Counted from the first letter of the stretch, positions 21,365 to 33,161 are shown. The stretch is DNA of 64,000 nucleotides from Limnanthes douglasii subsp. nivea (GCA_036936605.1 JAUPFV010000005.1:80178885-80242884), one strand, 5' to 3'. Numbers and translations are program-made. The notes: generated by a model from the letters alone, not told the origin.

Positions 21365-23358
21365 ACTAAAGGAAGAAGAGTCGCCTAATCAATGAAGAAT
21401 CCATCGAGATAAACACAATATTGGACTAAAGCAAAGTCACCTAAGTCTTTCATTGAACACGCCATCAATATGGGTGCGGTGTATTTAGAAAATTATTAGT
21501 TTTAGACTAGTAGAAGAATTTATGAAGTTATAAGATATGTTGTATTATGAAGTTTTTTAATATAAACACACACACCCACATACACACCATCGCTTCCTAG
21601 TTTTTTGTGCATTTTGAGACATCCAACTGGACATTTTGGCTACAAAATTTTGTCACATGACTGCGTATCATGGCGGGAATATGATGGCGTGGCGGAAGAT
21701 TAGAAGAGAAAACGACGATAAAACCCTAACCCTAGATTAGAGAAATAATTCCCAAAATTTAGTTAATAAAAGTCTCACAGTAAAATAGAGTATATGATTC
21801 TTTATATAGCACTACCCAAAACCCTAATTCCAAATAAGGGAAATTACAAAAATATTTTAAAATAAAATAAATAAATAAAATTAACGCCAAAATACTAAAA
21901 CTAGTTTTTGAAGCATTCACTGGTCGAATTTGATTATCAAACTTTGTGACAAAGTCAGAGTTTTAAAATCTGACGCGTTCGTCGATATATTCGATTTGAG
22001 TACTTGTTTGACCTAATTCGGATACCTGAGAGAGAAACCAGTCTGTCCACAGTCTTCGCTACATCAAAATCTAAAGACTTTTTGTGTATATTATGAGAAT
22101 AATTCAGCTGTTTAGTATTCGAACAGTAACATGAGCTTAGTTAAGTGCAAACATAAATATCAAGTTCTTGTATGTTATAGAGAAGGTTGAGAATCGTCTA
22201 ATTATTGAAGTACATATCGAAACAAACTCAATATTGATACATTCTCTAAATAAGGCATTGGCAACCGAGGCTTTTATAGATCAAACCATTAATATGAGCG
22301 TTGTTTATTTAGAGAATTATTAGTTTGGGTAGGAGAATATATAACATATATTGTATAATGAAGTTCATTAATATAGGCACCCACATTATTGACTACAAAT
22401 ATCTATTATAAGTAGGACAATTTATTATAAGTATTCTTATATATTGACTACAAATATCTATTATAAGTAGGACAATTTAAGAATAGTAGTGTATGATTAT
22501 ATTCCATATTATTCTAATATTATACACCGTAATAGACCTATGTCGTTGGTTGTTGCGATATTCTAATGATTTATGAATATATATGCGACTTATAATGCAT
22601 TAAAAATGCTTTACTTTTATGTTGTCAATAACTATCTACGAGATTGTTAATTTTATATATGTTGCGATAGAAATTAAGAACTATCATTTGTAGGATGCAT
22701 CATATAGTACCATATGATGATCAAAGTAGTAGATTGTTAGAATTTCTCTGATGGGATTGCCCTCACACGTTTATATTGATGCAGATTACTATTTTCAAAA
22801 TTATTAAAATGAATGTACTCATATATGAAGTGATTGAAGAATAGATGAAATATGCAAAAAGAAGGTAATTGTATCTATTTGAGGTTTATAGATGCAATGA
22901 ATTTTAATGTCATTACCAACACTGTCAATTTTTATTTCTAATAGTGAAAATGATCGTCGCAACAGTCAAATAAAGCTTGGGTTAAAAAGTAAGATGCATA
23001 TTTTTTTATATCCGAACATATGCGCAAGTTAATATTTTTTTTAACTGAACATAGTATTTAACATCAAATTGAACCAAAACAAAATTAGTAGTTAAATAAC
23101 ATCGAAATCCAGACACGATAAGATATAACCACATACAAAAATTAAAATATAAAGAAAAAATACTCCATCGAAATCTAAATACAATAAAAAATAACTTTTT
23201 TATATATAGTTGATAATATTAAATAATAGTTAAATATATGAGTATGTATGATAAATTAATATTTGTTGATAAAATAAACTAAATAAAGAAAACTGTAGCG
23301 GAAGAAAGAGACACCTAAAATTCAGAATTGTTTGAATTTGATTTAGCGAGAGAAAACT
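21365..23358 (+). other. U1 spacer upstream of the broken gene copy
   Basis: This is the diverged version of the spacer seen at 41450-45580 in U4, with several large deletions. It holds both diverged direct repeats (about 21365-21515 and 22185-22345). It also holds a 48-bp local duplication of ATTGACTACAAATATCTATT with its flanks (near 22394 and 22441) and the minus-strand micro-ORF module at 21557-21634. No separate gene was recognised. Confidence 0.7.
21557..21634 (-). other. Minus-strand micro-ORF of U1 (longest variant, 25 codons)
   Basis: It starts MSSWMSQNAQKTRKRW, and reads on for nine more codons into a CA-repeat before a stop. In the later units the same start is followed by a stop after 15 codons. 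It lies downstream, in minus orientation, of a leader with an AAACCCTAACCCTAG telo-box (near 21721-21736). No family was recognised; it looks like the first exon of a gene whose rest is absent. Confidence 0.35.
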
Positions 23359-23366
23359 TATAAAAC
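23359..23366 (+). promoter_or_regulatory. TATA box of the U1 gene copy
   Basis: TATAAAAC lies 147 bp before the ATG at 23506, the same layout as in intact units. The following leader has changes that break the upstream in-frame ATG seen in U3-U6, which supports the view that this segment is 5' UTR. Confidence 0.6.
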
Positions 23367-23570
23367 CCCGTTAACAATGTGGTTAAAAGATAGTCTACTC
23401 AATTTCCTACAAGCAGAATCTCATTTTCTGATTAACAAAGAAAGATGATTTGTCTTCCCTTTCCGCAAGCATTTTTTCTTTCGCAGCCGAGTACCAAAAC
23501 AAATAATGTCGGGGGAAAATGTTACGAAGACTAGAAGACGCAACAATTCAGGTGTTCGTGTAGTTGGAAG

Positions 23571-23825
23571 TGAAGTCTTAAACACCAGGATAAACACACA
23601 AATATGAAGCAAAAGTAATGAAGTGGATATGAAAAACAAAAATGTTACTATAAATTTTCTTAACCAGAAAGGAAATACTAAACTGGTACTTAAAGAAATA
23701 AACTGCCTAAAAACAAGCAACTGCACTACCCACGTACTGGCTAAACACAAGCAACTGCTACCTATCCAAATAATAACAAAACTACTTAATTTATTTCAAA
23801 CAATTTATTTAGATTATTTCCAACA
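23571..23825 (-). repeat. Left (3') LTR of copia C
   Basis: 255 bp with TG...CA ends on the minus strand. It directly abuts exon 1 of the U1 gene copy at 23570. The five bases before it in plus orientation are GGAAG, a candidate target-site duplication that cannot be checked because the right flank is disturbed. Confidence 0.8.
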
Positions 23826-23872
23826 TACTCCCCCTAATCTAAATACTTGTCTGCACCTCCTTTATTCCAAGT

Positions 23873-25446
23873 AGATCACGCATTTGTTCAAACTTCATTG
23901 CTGGCATTGACTTCGTTAGGATGTCACCTCGTTGCTCATGTGTATTTATGTTTTAATGATTATCTCCCCTCTTTCAACACACTCACGAATAAAATGATAA
24001 CGTATATTGATATGTTTACTACGCCCATGAAAGACCGGATTCTTCGCCAAATCAATCGCAGATTTATTGTCTATGTAAAGAACTACTGGGCGAGGTTTTG
24101 AGTTTGTCAACTGACCCAGTAAATTGCCCAACCACACACCTTGACATGCCGCTGCAGTAGCAGCCATGAACTCCGCTTCATATGAGGATAACGCCACGCA
24201 CCTCTACTTTTGTGATACCCAGGAAATTAGACTTTCATTTAGATAGAAAGCCATCCCTCGAGTACTTCTTCTATCCTCAATGTTACATGCCAAGTCACTG
24301 TCGGAGTACCCTGCTAACATATAGTCTCCAGCTCCTTTGGTATACATTAACCCATAGTGCAGTGTACCTTTGATGTAACGAAATATTCGCTTTACAGCTC
24401 CGATGTGCAGTACTGTAGGTCTCTTCATGTACCTACTAACTACACCAACTGACTGTGCAATATCAGGACGTGTATGGACTAAATACCTCAAACCTCCAAC
24501 AAGACTCTTGAAATTGTGTAGAGTTAACAGCTTTCCCCTTTTCGTCTTTCACAATCTGAATTTTGGGCTCCATCGGATATCGAACAGAGTTGTCCTCTCG
24601 AAGGCCAGCCTTTTCCAATAATTTGTTTCCGTAAGGACTTTGCTTAAACTTGATGTAGTCATCCGTATGACTCACTTCAATGCCCAAGTAGTAGGAGAGC
24701 TTTCCCATGTCGCTCATTTCAAACTCTGTCCCCATTTGCCTTTAGAACTTGATGATGTTGTCAACACTTGTTCCTGTAATCAACAAGTCATCGACATATA
24801 CCCCGATGATCAGAATTTCACGTCCTTCACGTTTGAAGTAAACAGCATGCTCATAGGGACACTTGGTGAAGCTTAGATCCTCCAAACATAAGTTCAACAT
24901 CGAATACCAGGCCCTTGGAGCCTGTCACAAACCATAAAGAGCCTTCAGAAGGTTGTACACCATGCGTTCTTTACCCTCCTTTACAAAACCTTCAGGTTGC
25001 GTGACGAATATTGTTTCCTGCAATTCTCCGTTCAAAAACGTTGATTTGACGTCCAAGTGATGGACCTTCCATTCATTCCTTGCTGCTAGAGCCAACAATA
25101 GTCTAACGGTCTCCATACGTGTAACTGGAGCGAATATTTCTTCGAAATCTATCCCAGCTTTTTGTACATATCCCTTTGCTACGAGACGAGCCTTGTATTT
25201 GATGATCTGGCCATCTGAATCTCGTTTGGTTTTATAAACCCATTTGAGGCCGATGGGTTTGTGTCCAGCTGGTAATGTCACCAACTCCCATGTGTGGTTC
25301 TTTTGTATGGCATCGATCTCATCCTTCATGGCCATTTCGCATTTGTGTTCACCTGCTGCCTGAACATACGTCGTAGGCTCTTCCTCCGCAGTTCCCAGCA
25401 AGATTTCATGCTCCACCTCAATCTCGTCTGTTTGATCATAAAACAT
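23873..25446 (-). pseudogene. Copia C reverse transcriptase and RNase H
   Basis: Minus-strand RT (RVT_2 type) begins in the variable linker and reads KKNHTWELV-like text (QKNHTWELVTLP), then GLKWVYKTKRDSDGQI, YKARLVAKGYVQKAGIDFEE, HHLDVKSTFLNGEL and a catalytic YVDDLLITG near 24800. The connection reads YYLGIEVSHTDDYIKF. RNase H follows with SDSDLACNIEDRRSTRG and ALSSYEAEFMAATAAACQG, then NKSAIDLAKNPVFHGRSKHI. A stop after KALYGL (about 24925) and shifts near 24500 and 24200 break the frame. It keeps more sequence than the other copia fragments in the window. Confidence 0.9.
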
Positions 25447-25492
25447 CGAAGACTAGAAGACGCAACAATTCAGGTGTTCGTGTAGTTGGAAG
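25447..25492 (+). other. Displaced 46-bp copy of CDCA7-like exon 1 inside copia C
   Basis: The segment matches 23525-23570 exactly by eye and codes for the KTRRRNNSGVRVVG part of exon 1. It is fused on its left to copia RT sequence and on its right to the copia LTR. Confidence 0.85.
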
Positions 25493-25739
25493 TGAAGTCT
25501 TAAACACCAGGATACACACACAAATATGAAGCAAAAGTAATGCAGTGGATATGGAAAACAAAAACGTTACTATAAATTTGCTTAACCAGAAAGGAAATAC
25601 TAAACTGGTACTTAAAGAAATAAACTGTCTAAAAACAAGCAACTGCACTACCCAAGTTCTACCTAAACAAGCAACTGCTACCTATCCAAATAATAACAAA
25701 ACTACTTAATTTATTTCAAACAATTTATTTAGATTATTT
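25493..25739 (-). repeat. Right LTR copy of copia C, end-truncated
   Basis: It aligns along its whole length with 23571-23825, with scattered substitutions and a small deletion near 25655. The terminal CCAACA (plus orientation) is missing at the junction with the TRIM. Confidence 0.8.
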
Positions 25740-25740
25740 T

Positions 25741-26392
25741 CTTCGGGTACCAAAGCGGACAATTTCATACTAGTGTTGAGATCGGTTGAGTTCTTACTTA
25801 TATACGAAGGCGGAATATGCGGACCGGACCCCATATTCCCAACACGTGGTATCAGAGCGTCAGGCCCAAACGGAACGCGATGGTGGTAATATTCTCGGAG
25901 GTCGAACATGATGAACCAGTAACCATGCTCAAGGTGAATGATCTACTCTATACATCCTAGTTCGGAGTGTTCATGACTCATGAAGTGGTGGTATTTGATT
26001 GGAGTGGATAGTGAAGCTAAGGAACATGACCAGGATGGTCGAGTGAGTAGATAGATCCGCTGTAAAAGCTCTATTGCTCAGGTGGAGCAACTTCTGACTA
26101 GAGTGAGCGGATGAAAGTCAATTGAGAGGAGGCTAAGGTGTGGTACTTTGTTCGAGAGGAGGATTTGTTATGGTGGCGACCAAAGTGTGTCACATCCCAC
26201 ATTGGTTAAACATGGGTATGATCAGTGGTATATAAGTAAGAACATATCTCAACTAGTATGAGGCCTTTTGGTAGTGGACAAAATGCAAAGTCGTGAAGGC
26301 CTTCGGATGCCAAAACGAATAATATCATACTAGTGTTGAGATCGGTTAAGTTCTTACTTATATACGGAGGCAGAATATGCGGACCGGACCCC
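25741..26392 (+). mobile_element. TRIM-like miniature LTR retrotransposon, truncated at both ends
   Basis: A 5' LTR remnant (25741-25844) ends CCCAACA and is followed two bases later by TGGTATCAGAGC (25847-25858), the Met-tRNA primer-binding site. The 3' LTR runs from TGTCACATCCC (26188) to 26392. The two LTRs share a colinear 92-bp segment (25741-25832 and 26301-26392) with few differences. Only about 340 bp lie between them, without any protein domain, as in plant TRIMs. The 5' LTR lacks its start and the 3' LTR lacks its last 12 bases, so both flanks were trimmed by later rearrangement. The host gene resumes at 26393. Confidence 0.8.
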
Positions 26393-26425
26393 TACGATTC
26401 CGAAAACGGTAAAACATGCCATAAG

Positions 26426-26990
26426 ATATCGTGAAAAATTGGAAATTGGAATATGTTTATCTTATCTGTTTCGTTTAGAATGGATTGATTGATTCGATGG
26501 TGAAGGTAAAAGAATTGAAATGAAATGGATTGATTGATTCGATGGTGAAGGTAAAAGAATTGAAATGAAAATTTGCTGCCAGCCATAATTGTTTTTATAT
26601 TTGTTGTTGAATCAATTGCATATAGTTTTTTAGATTCATCATACAGAGAACTAAGAGAAGGGTTTCCATTCTAGTTTTGTTGCGAAATCTTTATCCGCAT
26701 GGATCATTATAATATACTATACCTTCATATCTTACGATTGAGTTTGGGTTTAAACCATCGAGGAAAAAGAAACATTTATTTAATATAAACTATGAAACCT
26801 GTCCAACACTTTTTTCAGTCAGTAACCACATGGCTCTTTTATATACATAAATTTGGTATTTCAAAAATTACTAAATCTGGTCTATTTGTTTTATGCCAAT
26901 AACCAATAAGTTTAAATTGTCTTGTCAAAAAATAAAGTCATAGCATAAATTTCGAACCAGAGAAGAGTAGCATTGATTTTTCTATGCTGT
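26426..26990 (+). other. Intron 1 remnant of the U1 gene copy
   Basis: It matches intron 1 of U3 (37550 to about 38045) and then joins post-gene spacer at about 26990. A TGGATTGATTGATTCGATGG segment with its flank is duplicated with a 46-bp period (26480-26570), absent from U3-U6. Confidence 0.75.
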
Positions 26991-26992
26991 TT

Positions 26993-29900
26993 AAGTCACA
27001 TGTTTTTAACATTGCATATCTAGTTCTGTTTTAGTAATATTTGTTGGTGCAAGGTCGTCTAATCAGTGAAAAATAGTCGCCTAATCAATGAAGAATCTAT
27101 CGAGATAAATACAATATTGGACTAAGGCAATGCCATCTAAGTCTTTCATTGAACACACCATCAATATGGGTGCTGTGCAGTTAGAAAATTATTAGTTTTA
27201 GACTAGTAGAATAGTATATATATATTATTCTCCTATTTTGACTATAAATACTCTATTATTCATCATGTAAGTGTTTATTCTGCGTATATAGGATTATTCA
27301 TTATCCATTGGTGTTAATTCTATGAATATGAATAGGAATCTTATTTATTTTAAAGCATTTCATGATGTGAAGAAAGAACATAATTAATTTATAATTAATG
27401 AATCCACGCAAGCTACTCAAATTCTACAAAAATAAATTTTGTCTAATTATCGAATATCGAGATACTTCTCTGATTATTAATTCTCGTATTCCTTACGATA
27501 TTCCTTTTAATTGGAGGTATAATATCACGGAATAGTAAAAAACTAACACTAATTGCATCTTCCACTATGCTTTCCTAGCTTGTTGTGCATTTCGAGACAT
27601 CCAACTGGACATTTTGGTTACAAAATTTTGTCACATGACTGCGTATCATGGAGGGAATATGATGGCGTGGCGGAAGATCAGAAGAGAAAGCAACGATAAA
27701 ACCCTAACCGTAGATTAGAGAAATAAGGAGACTCAGAGAAGTAATTACCAAAATTTAGTTAATAAAAGTCTAACAGCAAAGTGGAGTATACGATTCTTTC
27801 TATAGCACTACCCAAAACCCTAATTCCAAATAAAAGAAATTACAATTTTTTTTAAAAATAAATAAATAAATAAGATTAGTTAAAATATTAAAACTAGTTT
27901 TTGAAACCTTTACAGGTCGAATTTGAGTATCAAACTTTGTGACTTAGTCACAGTTTTGAAATCTGACGGGTTCATCGAAATATTCGATTTGTGTACTTGT
28001 TTGACCCAATTACGATACGTGAGAGAGAAACGAGTCTGTTCGCAGTCTTCGCTACATCAGAAGACTTTCTGTATATATTGTGAGAATAATTCAGCAGTTC
28101 AGTAATCGAACAATAACATGAGCTTGGTTAAGTGCAAACATAGATATACAGTTCTTATATGTTATAGAGAAGGTTGGGAATCGTCTAATAAGTAGAGGGG
28201 ACATCAAAACAAACTCAATGCTGATACATTCTCTAAATAAGGCATTGGAACCCGAGGCTTTCATAGATCACACCATTAATATGAGTGTTAGTTTATTTAG
28301 AGAATTATTAGTTTCGGTAGGAGAATGTATAGGATATGTTGTATAATGAAGTTCATTAATATAGGCACCCACAACCATATGTATATATATATATATGATT
28401 CTTTTATATTGACTACACATATCTATTATAAGTAGGAAATTTAAGAACAGTAGTGTATGATTATATGCCATATTATTCTACGCGGTTGGTTGTTGCGATA
28501 TTTTAATCATTTACGAATCTATATGCGGCTTATAATGCATTAAAAATGCTTTACGCCTATGTTGTCAATAACTATGAACGAGATTGTTAAGTTTATATAT
28601 GTGGCGATAGAAATTAAGAACTATCATTTGTTGGATGCATCTTATAGTAGAATATGATGATCAAAGTGGCAGATTGTTAGAATTTCTCTGATTGGATTGA
28701 CCCTCACACGTTTATATTGATTCACTTTACTATTTTCAAAATTATTAAAATGAATGTAATCATATATGAAGTGATTGACAAATAGATGAAATATGCATAA
28801 GGAAGGTAATTGTATCGATATGAGGTTTATTCTAAATACTATAAAGGATTCGATTAGAAATAAAATCTTAAGTAAAACATACAGTTTTGGTATAATTTTA
28901 AAAGTAACAAAATAAGTTAAAGTTATGGTTGGTAAATATGAGAACTCAACAAATGTCTATTTTCTTAAATTTAAAATTCAAAATCGAAATATTATATATA
29001 TATGTGTGTGTGTATTTGTTTGAAATACGTTGATGAACCTCAAAATAAATTAGAAGAGTTTCCTTGGTTTTTTTTAAGTGGGTGCCAATGAATTTTATAA
29101 GTTAGATTGTACGAGATAATTTGAACTACTAAACTTCACGTGCAATGAATCTATTTGTATACAATAAACCACAACAATAAAAAATGTTGTGATATTAACG
29201 TGCAATGAATCTATTTCCAATAGGGTTTTGATATGATATTAATATGTTCAGTGTACATTGTTTGGACAATAGATTTCTTATGTAATGAGGTTTCTTCGAT
29301 TTTGGTACTTTAAAATCTTGAGGTAAGTCAAATTGTGAACAATTGATCTCTCAAATTCAAAAACCTCTTTTATCCATCGACGAACATTTTTAGCAATATA
29401 TTTCTTCTTCATCTTATGCTAACTAACTTCGTTGAAGCTTATGTTTTTCATTGAATATTTTATTCTTCGTCATAAAATATCATTTATGTTTTGTTCTTCT
29501 CTCTTTTGATTTGAAATCCAAAAATCTAAAACACAAAATAACTTCTTGAATAAACTTAAGCCATGTTTATTTTAAAATATATGTAGAAAAGAAAATAAAA
29601 ACACTTCTCACTTTAAGTATCATAATTCTGTCAATATCCTATTACCATTGACTAAATATTTCAACGAAGACACGAGCGAGAATATACTATTAATCAAATT
29701 ATATCACCCTAAGGCTAACCTATTTGTCCATAAAAAAAGCCTCTCCATAATACATAATATTTCAAACCTTTAAATGAAAAATAATTTTATTATTTGATAA
29801 TAAATAATTATTACGAGAATGAGTAAATACAATTTTAACTTCATTAATAGATGATTTATTAGTATATACTTTCAACATGTTGTTACAATAGTATCGACTT

Positions 29901-31125
29901 CGAATAAATGTACTGCCCTTTGATTACACAAGATTTTCCGAGTTGTATGCTTAAAGTGATCCAAATTTAGATAATAAATTTGTGCGAAATATATTTCATT
30001 TTTTGCATTTACGGAACATACAATATATTTTTTCTTTTACAACTAATAAATAATAAGTCAAAACTAGTGGGCTTTTCTCCTTAATTTGTCTATGTTTTAA
30101 TTTGTTCACCGTTTTTAATTTTCCTCCTTTCAATTATCTCGAATATAAATTTATCGACGGAAATATATATTCACACACATATAGTCGATAATAACATATA
30201 TTCCATAATAAGCATTGTACTTTATTGTATTGACTTTTATTTTAATAAAATTAATAACCACAACAATAATTTGTTCCTTAATAAAACTAATGTTTTCATC
30301 TTATTTTTTACGGCTGAAATCACAAGCATAGCGGATCACTTTCAAACAACATAATAATATGTTTTTAGAAATAGTCTAGTTGTTGTTACGAACCATTTTT
30401 CCTCCTTTCTGTTTTTCATGTCTAATTTCAATTGCAGTCATGCTAGTAATGTGTGTTATTTTGGTTTTTTCTTCCACTTCGCTCGTTTGCAATTCTTCTC
30501 GTGACAAAATTATAAGATAATTGTTCGTATTTGAACTTTTTTTGAGATTAGTGTCGACGAAATGATAACATAATTGTTCAACTTTTTTAGATTACTACTT
30601 TTACGTGCACGAGCTTATTAATTGCGTTTTTTATCTGATAATATATTTGGAGATAAGTGATTTTTGGTCAATAAAATTCATAATCAAAATGTTTAGATAT
30701 AAAAAAACATTTTATAATTTTTTATATGGTTGTTATGTTTCTGTTTTTACATATTTCTAGCGGCCGAACTGCGTTGGTGCATAAGTTGAATAAATGGTCC
30801 AAAATGATATTTATTATGTGTTTGTTTGATTTGTTTTTTTAACTTCTCCGACATTGGTTCATAGATACAATGAATTTTAATGTCATTACCAACACTTTTA
30901 ACTTGTATTTCTAATAGTGAAAATGATCGTCGAAACAGTCAAATAAAGCTTGGGTTAAAATTAGGATGCATATTTTTTTTATATCCGAACATATGCGCAA
31001 GTTAATATTATTTTTTATCTGAACATAGTATTTAACATCAAATAGAAAAAAAAACAAAATTAGTAGTTAAGTAACATCGAAATCCAAACACGATAAAAGA
31101 TAACCACGTACAAAAATTAAAATAT
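26993..31125 (+). other. U2 spacer
   Basis: It is colinear with the spacer of U4-U6, including the region deleted in U3 (29640-29990 here). It holds the two diverged direct repeats (27050-27210 and 28180-28320) and the minus-strand module with micro-ORF 27565-27612. Upstream gene sequence runs up to about 31125, then breaks off. No independent gene was found. Confidence 0.75.
27565..27612 (-). other. Minus-strand micro-ORF of U2
   Basis: Fifteen codons, MSSWMSRNAQQARKA and stop, with a telo-box in the leader at about 27699-27712 (plus-strand AAACCCTAACCG). Same arrangement as in U3-U6. Confidence 0.35.
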
Positions 31126-32474
31126 AAAGATAACCACTACAAAATTAGTAGTCAACTACCTTATTGTCACTTACTACCTAATATTATTTTAATATCCTAA
31201 CTACCCTTAACCCACTATATAAACATAATTTTCTGTTTTCTTTCTATTTTTTCTAGCTTTTTGAAGATTTAAATTTGTTAGCCGCTCTAACCACCTAACC
31301 CTACGAACCACCACAAAACACGGTTGAAATCACATTTCCGGTGATGAGAGTGTTTGAAGGTCTGTTTATTTATGTAGTTTGTGGTCTAAAACCTATCGAA
31401 CCACTGTCTTCTACGTACAGAAACTGATCGTGTTTCTACGTACATGAATGTGTTGTTTTGCAAGTAATCGTGTTTCTGGTCCCATGTAATCGTAATTACC
31501 TACTGAATTCGAAGTTATTTTGTTGGTTTTATCAGTTCGAATAGGTTATATTTACTGTTGTGGTGTGGCCGTTGTTCGAAATCATAACAGGAGGACTTGT
31601 GATGTTCCAGTTTAAGCATAATTTTTACAATTGTTTGTTCATGTACATATTTTTTCCGTTTTGTTTTTATTACATTATATGTATGCTAAGTCTTTTGAGT
31701 TCCATGCAATTTGCATCTAGTATTACAAATTGTGTACAATATGTTGATATCATGTTGCAAACATGTATCAGGTTTCTATGCGATTTGTGTTAAATTTCAC
31801 CAGCATGCGTATCGTTAGTAAAATCATATCAAACAACTATCGGTTTTTATGCTGCGAATTGTAATGAGCTATAACGTAATGTTTTTTCAAATAAATATCA
31901 GGACTCTTATTTGCTTACGATTCGCATGATAGGCTGCGAATTATGACGAACAACATATATCAGGACTTCTGGCTGCTTGTGTAAAGAGATATGATGTGAA
32001 TGGAGAACAACCAGAAGTCCTGATATTTGCTCACATGCTAAGCTGTGAATGGAGAACAACCAGAAGTCCTGATAAGCTGCAAAGCGTGCTTTCATAAAAA
32101 TACCAGGACATTTAGTGGGTTGCAAATCGCATGGTATGATGCGAATGACATGAAAATCAGTAATATTGAAAACAAGTAATATATCAGGTTACGGTGCGAA
32201 TTATTTGAAGTTGTAATGGGATACGAATCGTATATATGATTAAAAATCTGTAAACAAATTGGATTATAAAAAAGAGGATTACAGTCTTCATGCACTAACA
32301 AATGTTCACACATATCACTACAACCTATTAGTGTTAGTTAGTTGCATTCCAAAAAAGCAAAAAACAAAAGCCAACTCTATCAGTCATCAGTGGAGGATTC
32401 TTCACCATCTTTCTCCTACATGTGCTGATCATCAGCCTCTTCCTCTTCCTCTTCCTATTTGTTATTTACGTCCA
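31126..32474. other. Unrelated 1.35-kb segment replacing the gene body of U2
   Basis: It replaces what in U3 is about 37090-40485 (promoter, exons 1-9). It contains a TATA box (CTATATAAAC, from 31215) followed by a pyrimidine-rich leader. A 16-bp perfect inverted repeat lies at 31957-31972 and 32011-32026 with a 38-nt loop. A 30-bp perfect direct repeat lies at 31996-32025 and 32045-32074. TATCAGG and TGCGAAT words recur between 31768 and 32205. At 32395-32460 the minus strand reads an acidic Glu/Asp-rich stretch. No protein family was recognised. It may be a captured gene fragment or a decayed DNA transposon. Confidence 0.6.
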
Positions 32475-32616
32475 TCATACATTTACTCAATATCAAAATC
32501 TTATCAAACATATTCAACATAAAATATATTTAATTAGCATCATGTTTGAAATTAGTTCTAAAACAAATTTTAGATTGTATAATAACACGTATAGTGTTAT
32601 GATTTTTTAACTGTAG

Positions 32617-33161
32617 AGAGTTATAGAGCAGTTTATGTCAGAACGGAACCTATTGCTGTGGAAGCTAATGGTAACGCTTTGTTGGAACTAGAAGGTTATT
32701 CTGTAAAACCAAATATTATATATCAAGGTAAGGATGTATATTTTATCATCTAATGTTACCTGAAATATGCTATAAAATATGTTAATTATGTGATGTGATG
32801 TTTATATTATGATTTGAGCTCTATATATATTTTATATTGTCGCTTTATATACGATGATTTTAGGCTATATATCAAGATAAGGCTAATATATCTTGTTATA
32901 TAGTGTGGTATCTTACATAATTTAACGTTAAAATTTATGCATTTGTCTTTTCTAATTTTATAGATAGAGGTGCCACGTCTGAAGGATTTTTGGGCGATAA
33001 GTGGTTTTTGTTTGAAGCAGACCAATCGCATGAACTCGAAAATTATGTATCCAATGCAAGGTCAATTTATAATTATCTATTATAATCAATATTTTTTACT
33101 TTTTTTTCATAACAATTAATGTTATTTTATTTTGCTTGTCAGAAAACAAAGAAAGCATTGA
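32617..33161 (+). pseudogene. CDCA7-like gene copy in U2: exons 10-12 only
   Basis: Exon 10 (32617-32727), exon 11 (32964-33060) and exon 12 to the stop (33143-33161) keep their splice sites and reading frame. They encode RTEPIAVEANGNALLELEG, then LFEADQSHELENYVSNAR and KQRKH before TGA. Exon 11 has no 17-bp duplication, so this old copy shows the ancestral C-terminus. A Trp of the later copies (NALWELEG) is Leu here. With exons 1-9 gone the gene is dead unless the TATA box at 31215 drives a chimeric RNA. Confidence 0.85.

Larger units (their letters stand above)
23571..25739 (-). mobile_element. Ty1/copia element C inserted in exon 1 of U1, internally rearranged
   Basis: The left LTR (23571-23825, 255 bp) starts TGTTGGAAATAATC in minus orientation and ends TTTAAGACTTCA. 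It is preceded on the minus strand by the polypurine tract AGATTAGGGGGAGTA. The right LTR copy (25493-25739) is highly similar and has lost six terminal bases, where a TRIM begins. Gag, protease and integrase are absent; only RT and RNase H remain. Between pol (ending at 25446) and the right LTR lie 46 bp (25447-25492) of the host gene's exon 1, identical to 23525-23570. A normal insertion cannot make this, so a recombination between two copies is inferred. Confidence 0.82.
23506..26425 (+). pseudogene. CDCA7-like gene copy in U1: exon 1 only, split by insertions
   Basis: The first 21 codons (MSGENVTKTRRRNNSGVRVV plus Gly, then a split Ser) match exon 1 of U3-U6 and run to 23570, where a copia LTR begins. 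The rest of exon 1 resumes at 26393 with YDSENGKTCHK and ends at 26425. The splice donor that follows in intact copies (GTATCG) is ATATCG here, and the last codon is Lys rather than Gln. Intron 1 continues to about 26990, holding a 46-bp tandem duplication near 26480-26570. It is then joined directly to post-gene spacer, so exons 2-12 are deleted. This copy cannot make a functional protein. Confidence 0.88.

Noticed and set aside
23421..23750. Minus-strand 109-codon frame, with a shorter repeat at 25436-25648
   Set aside because: It is the antisense of exon 1 plus the copia LTR, and the second occurrence is the duplicated exon-LTR piece.
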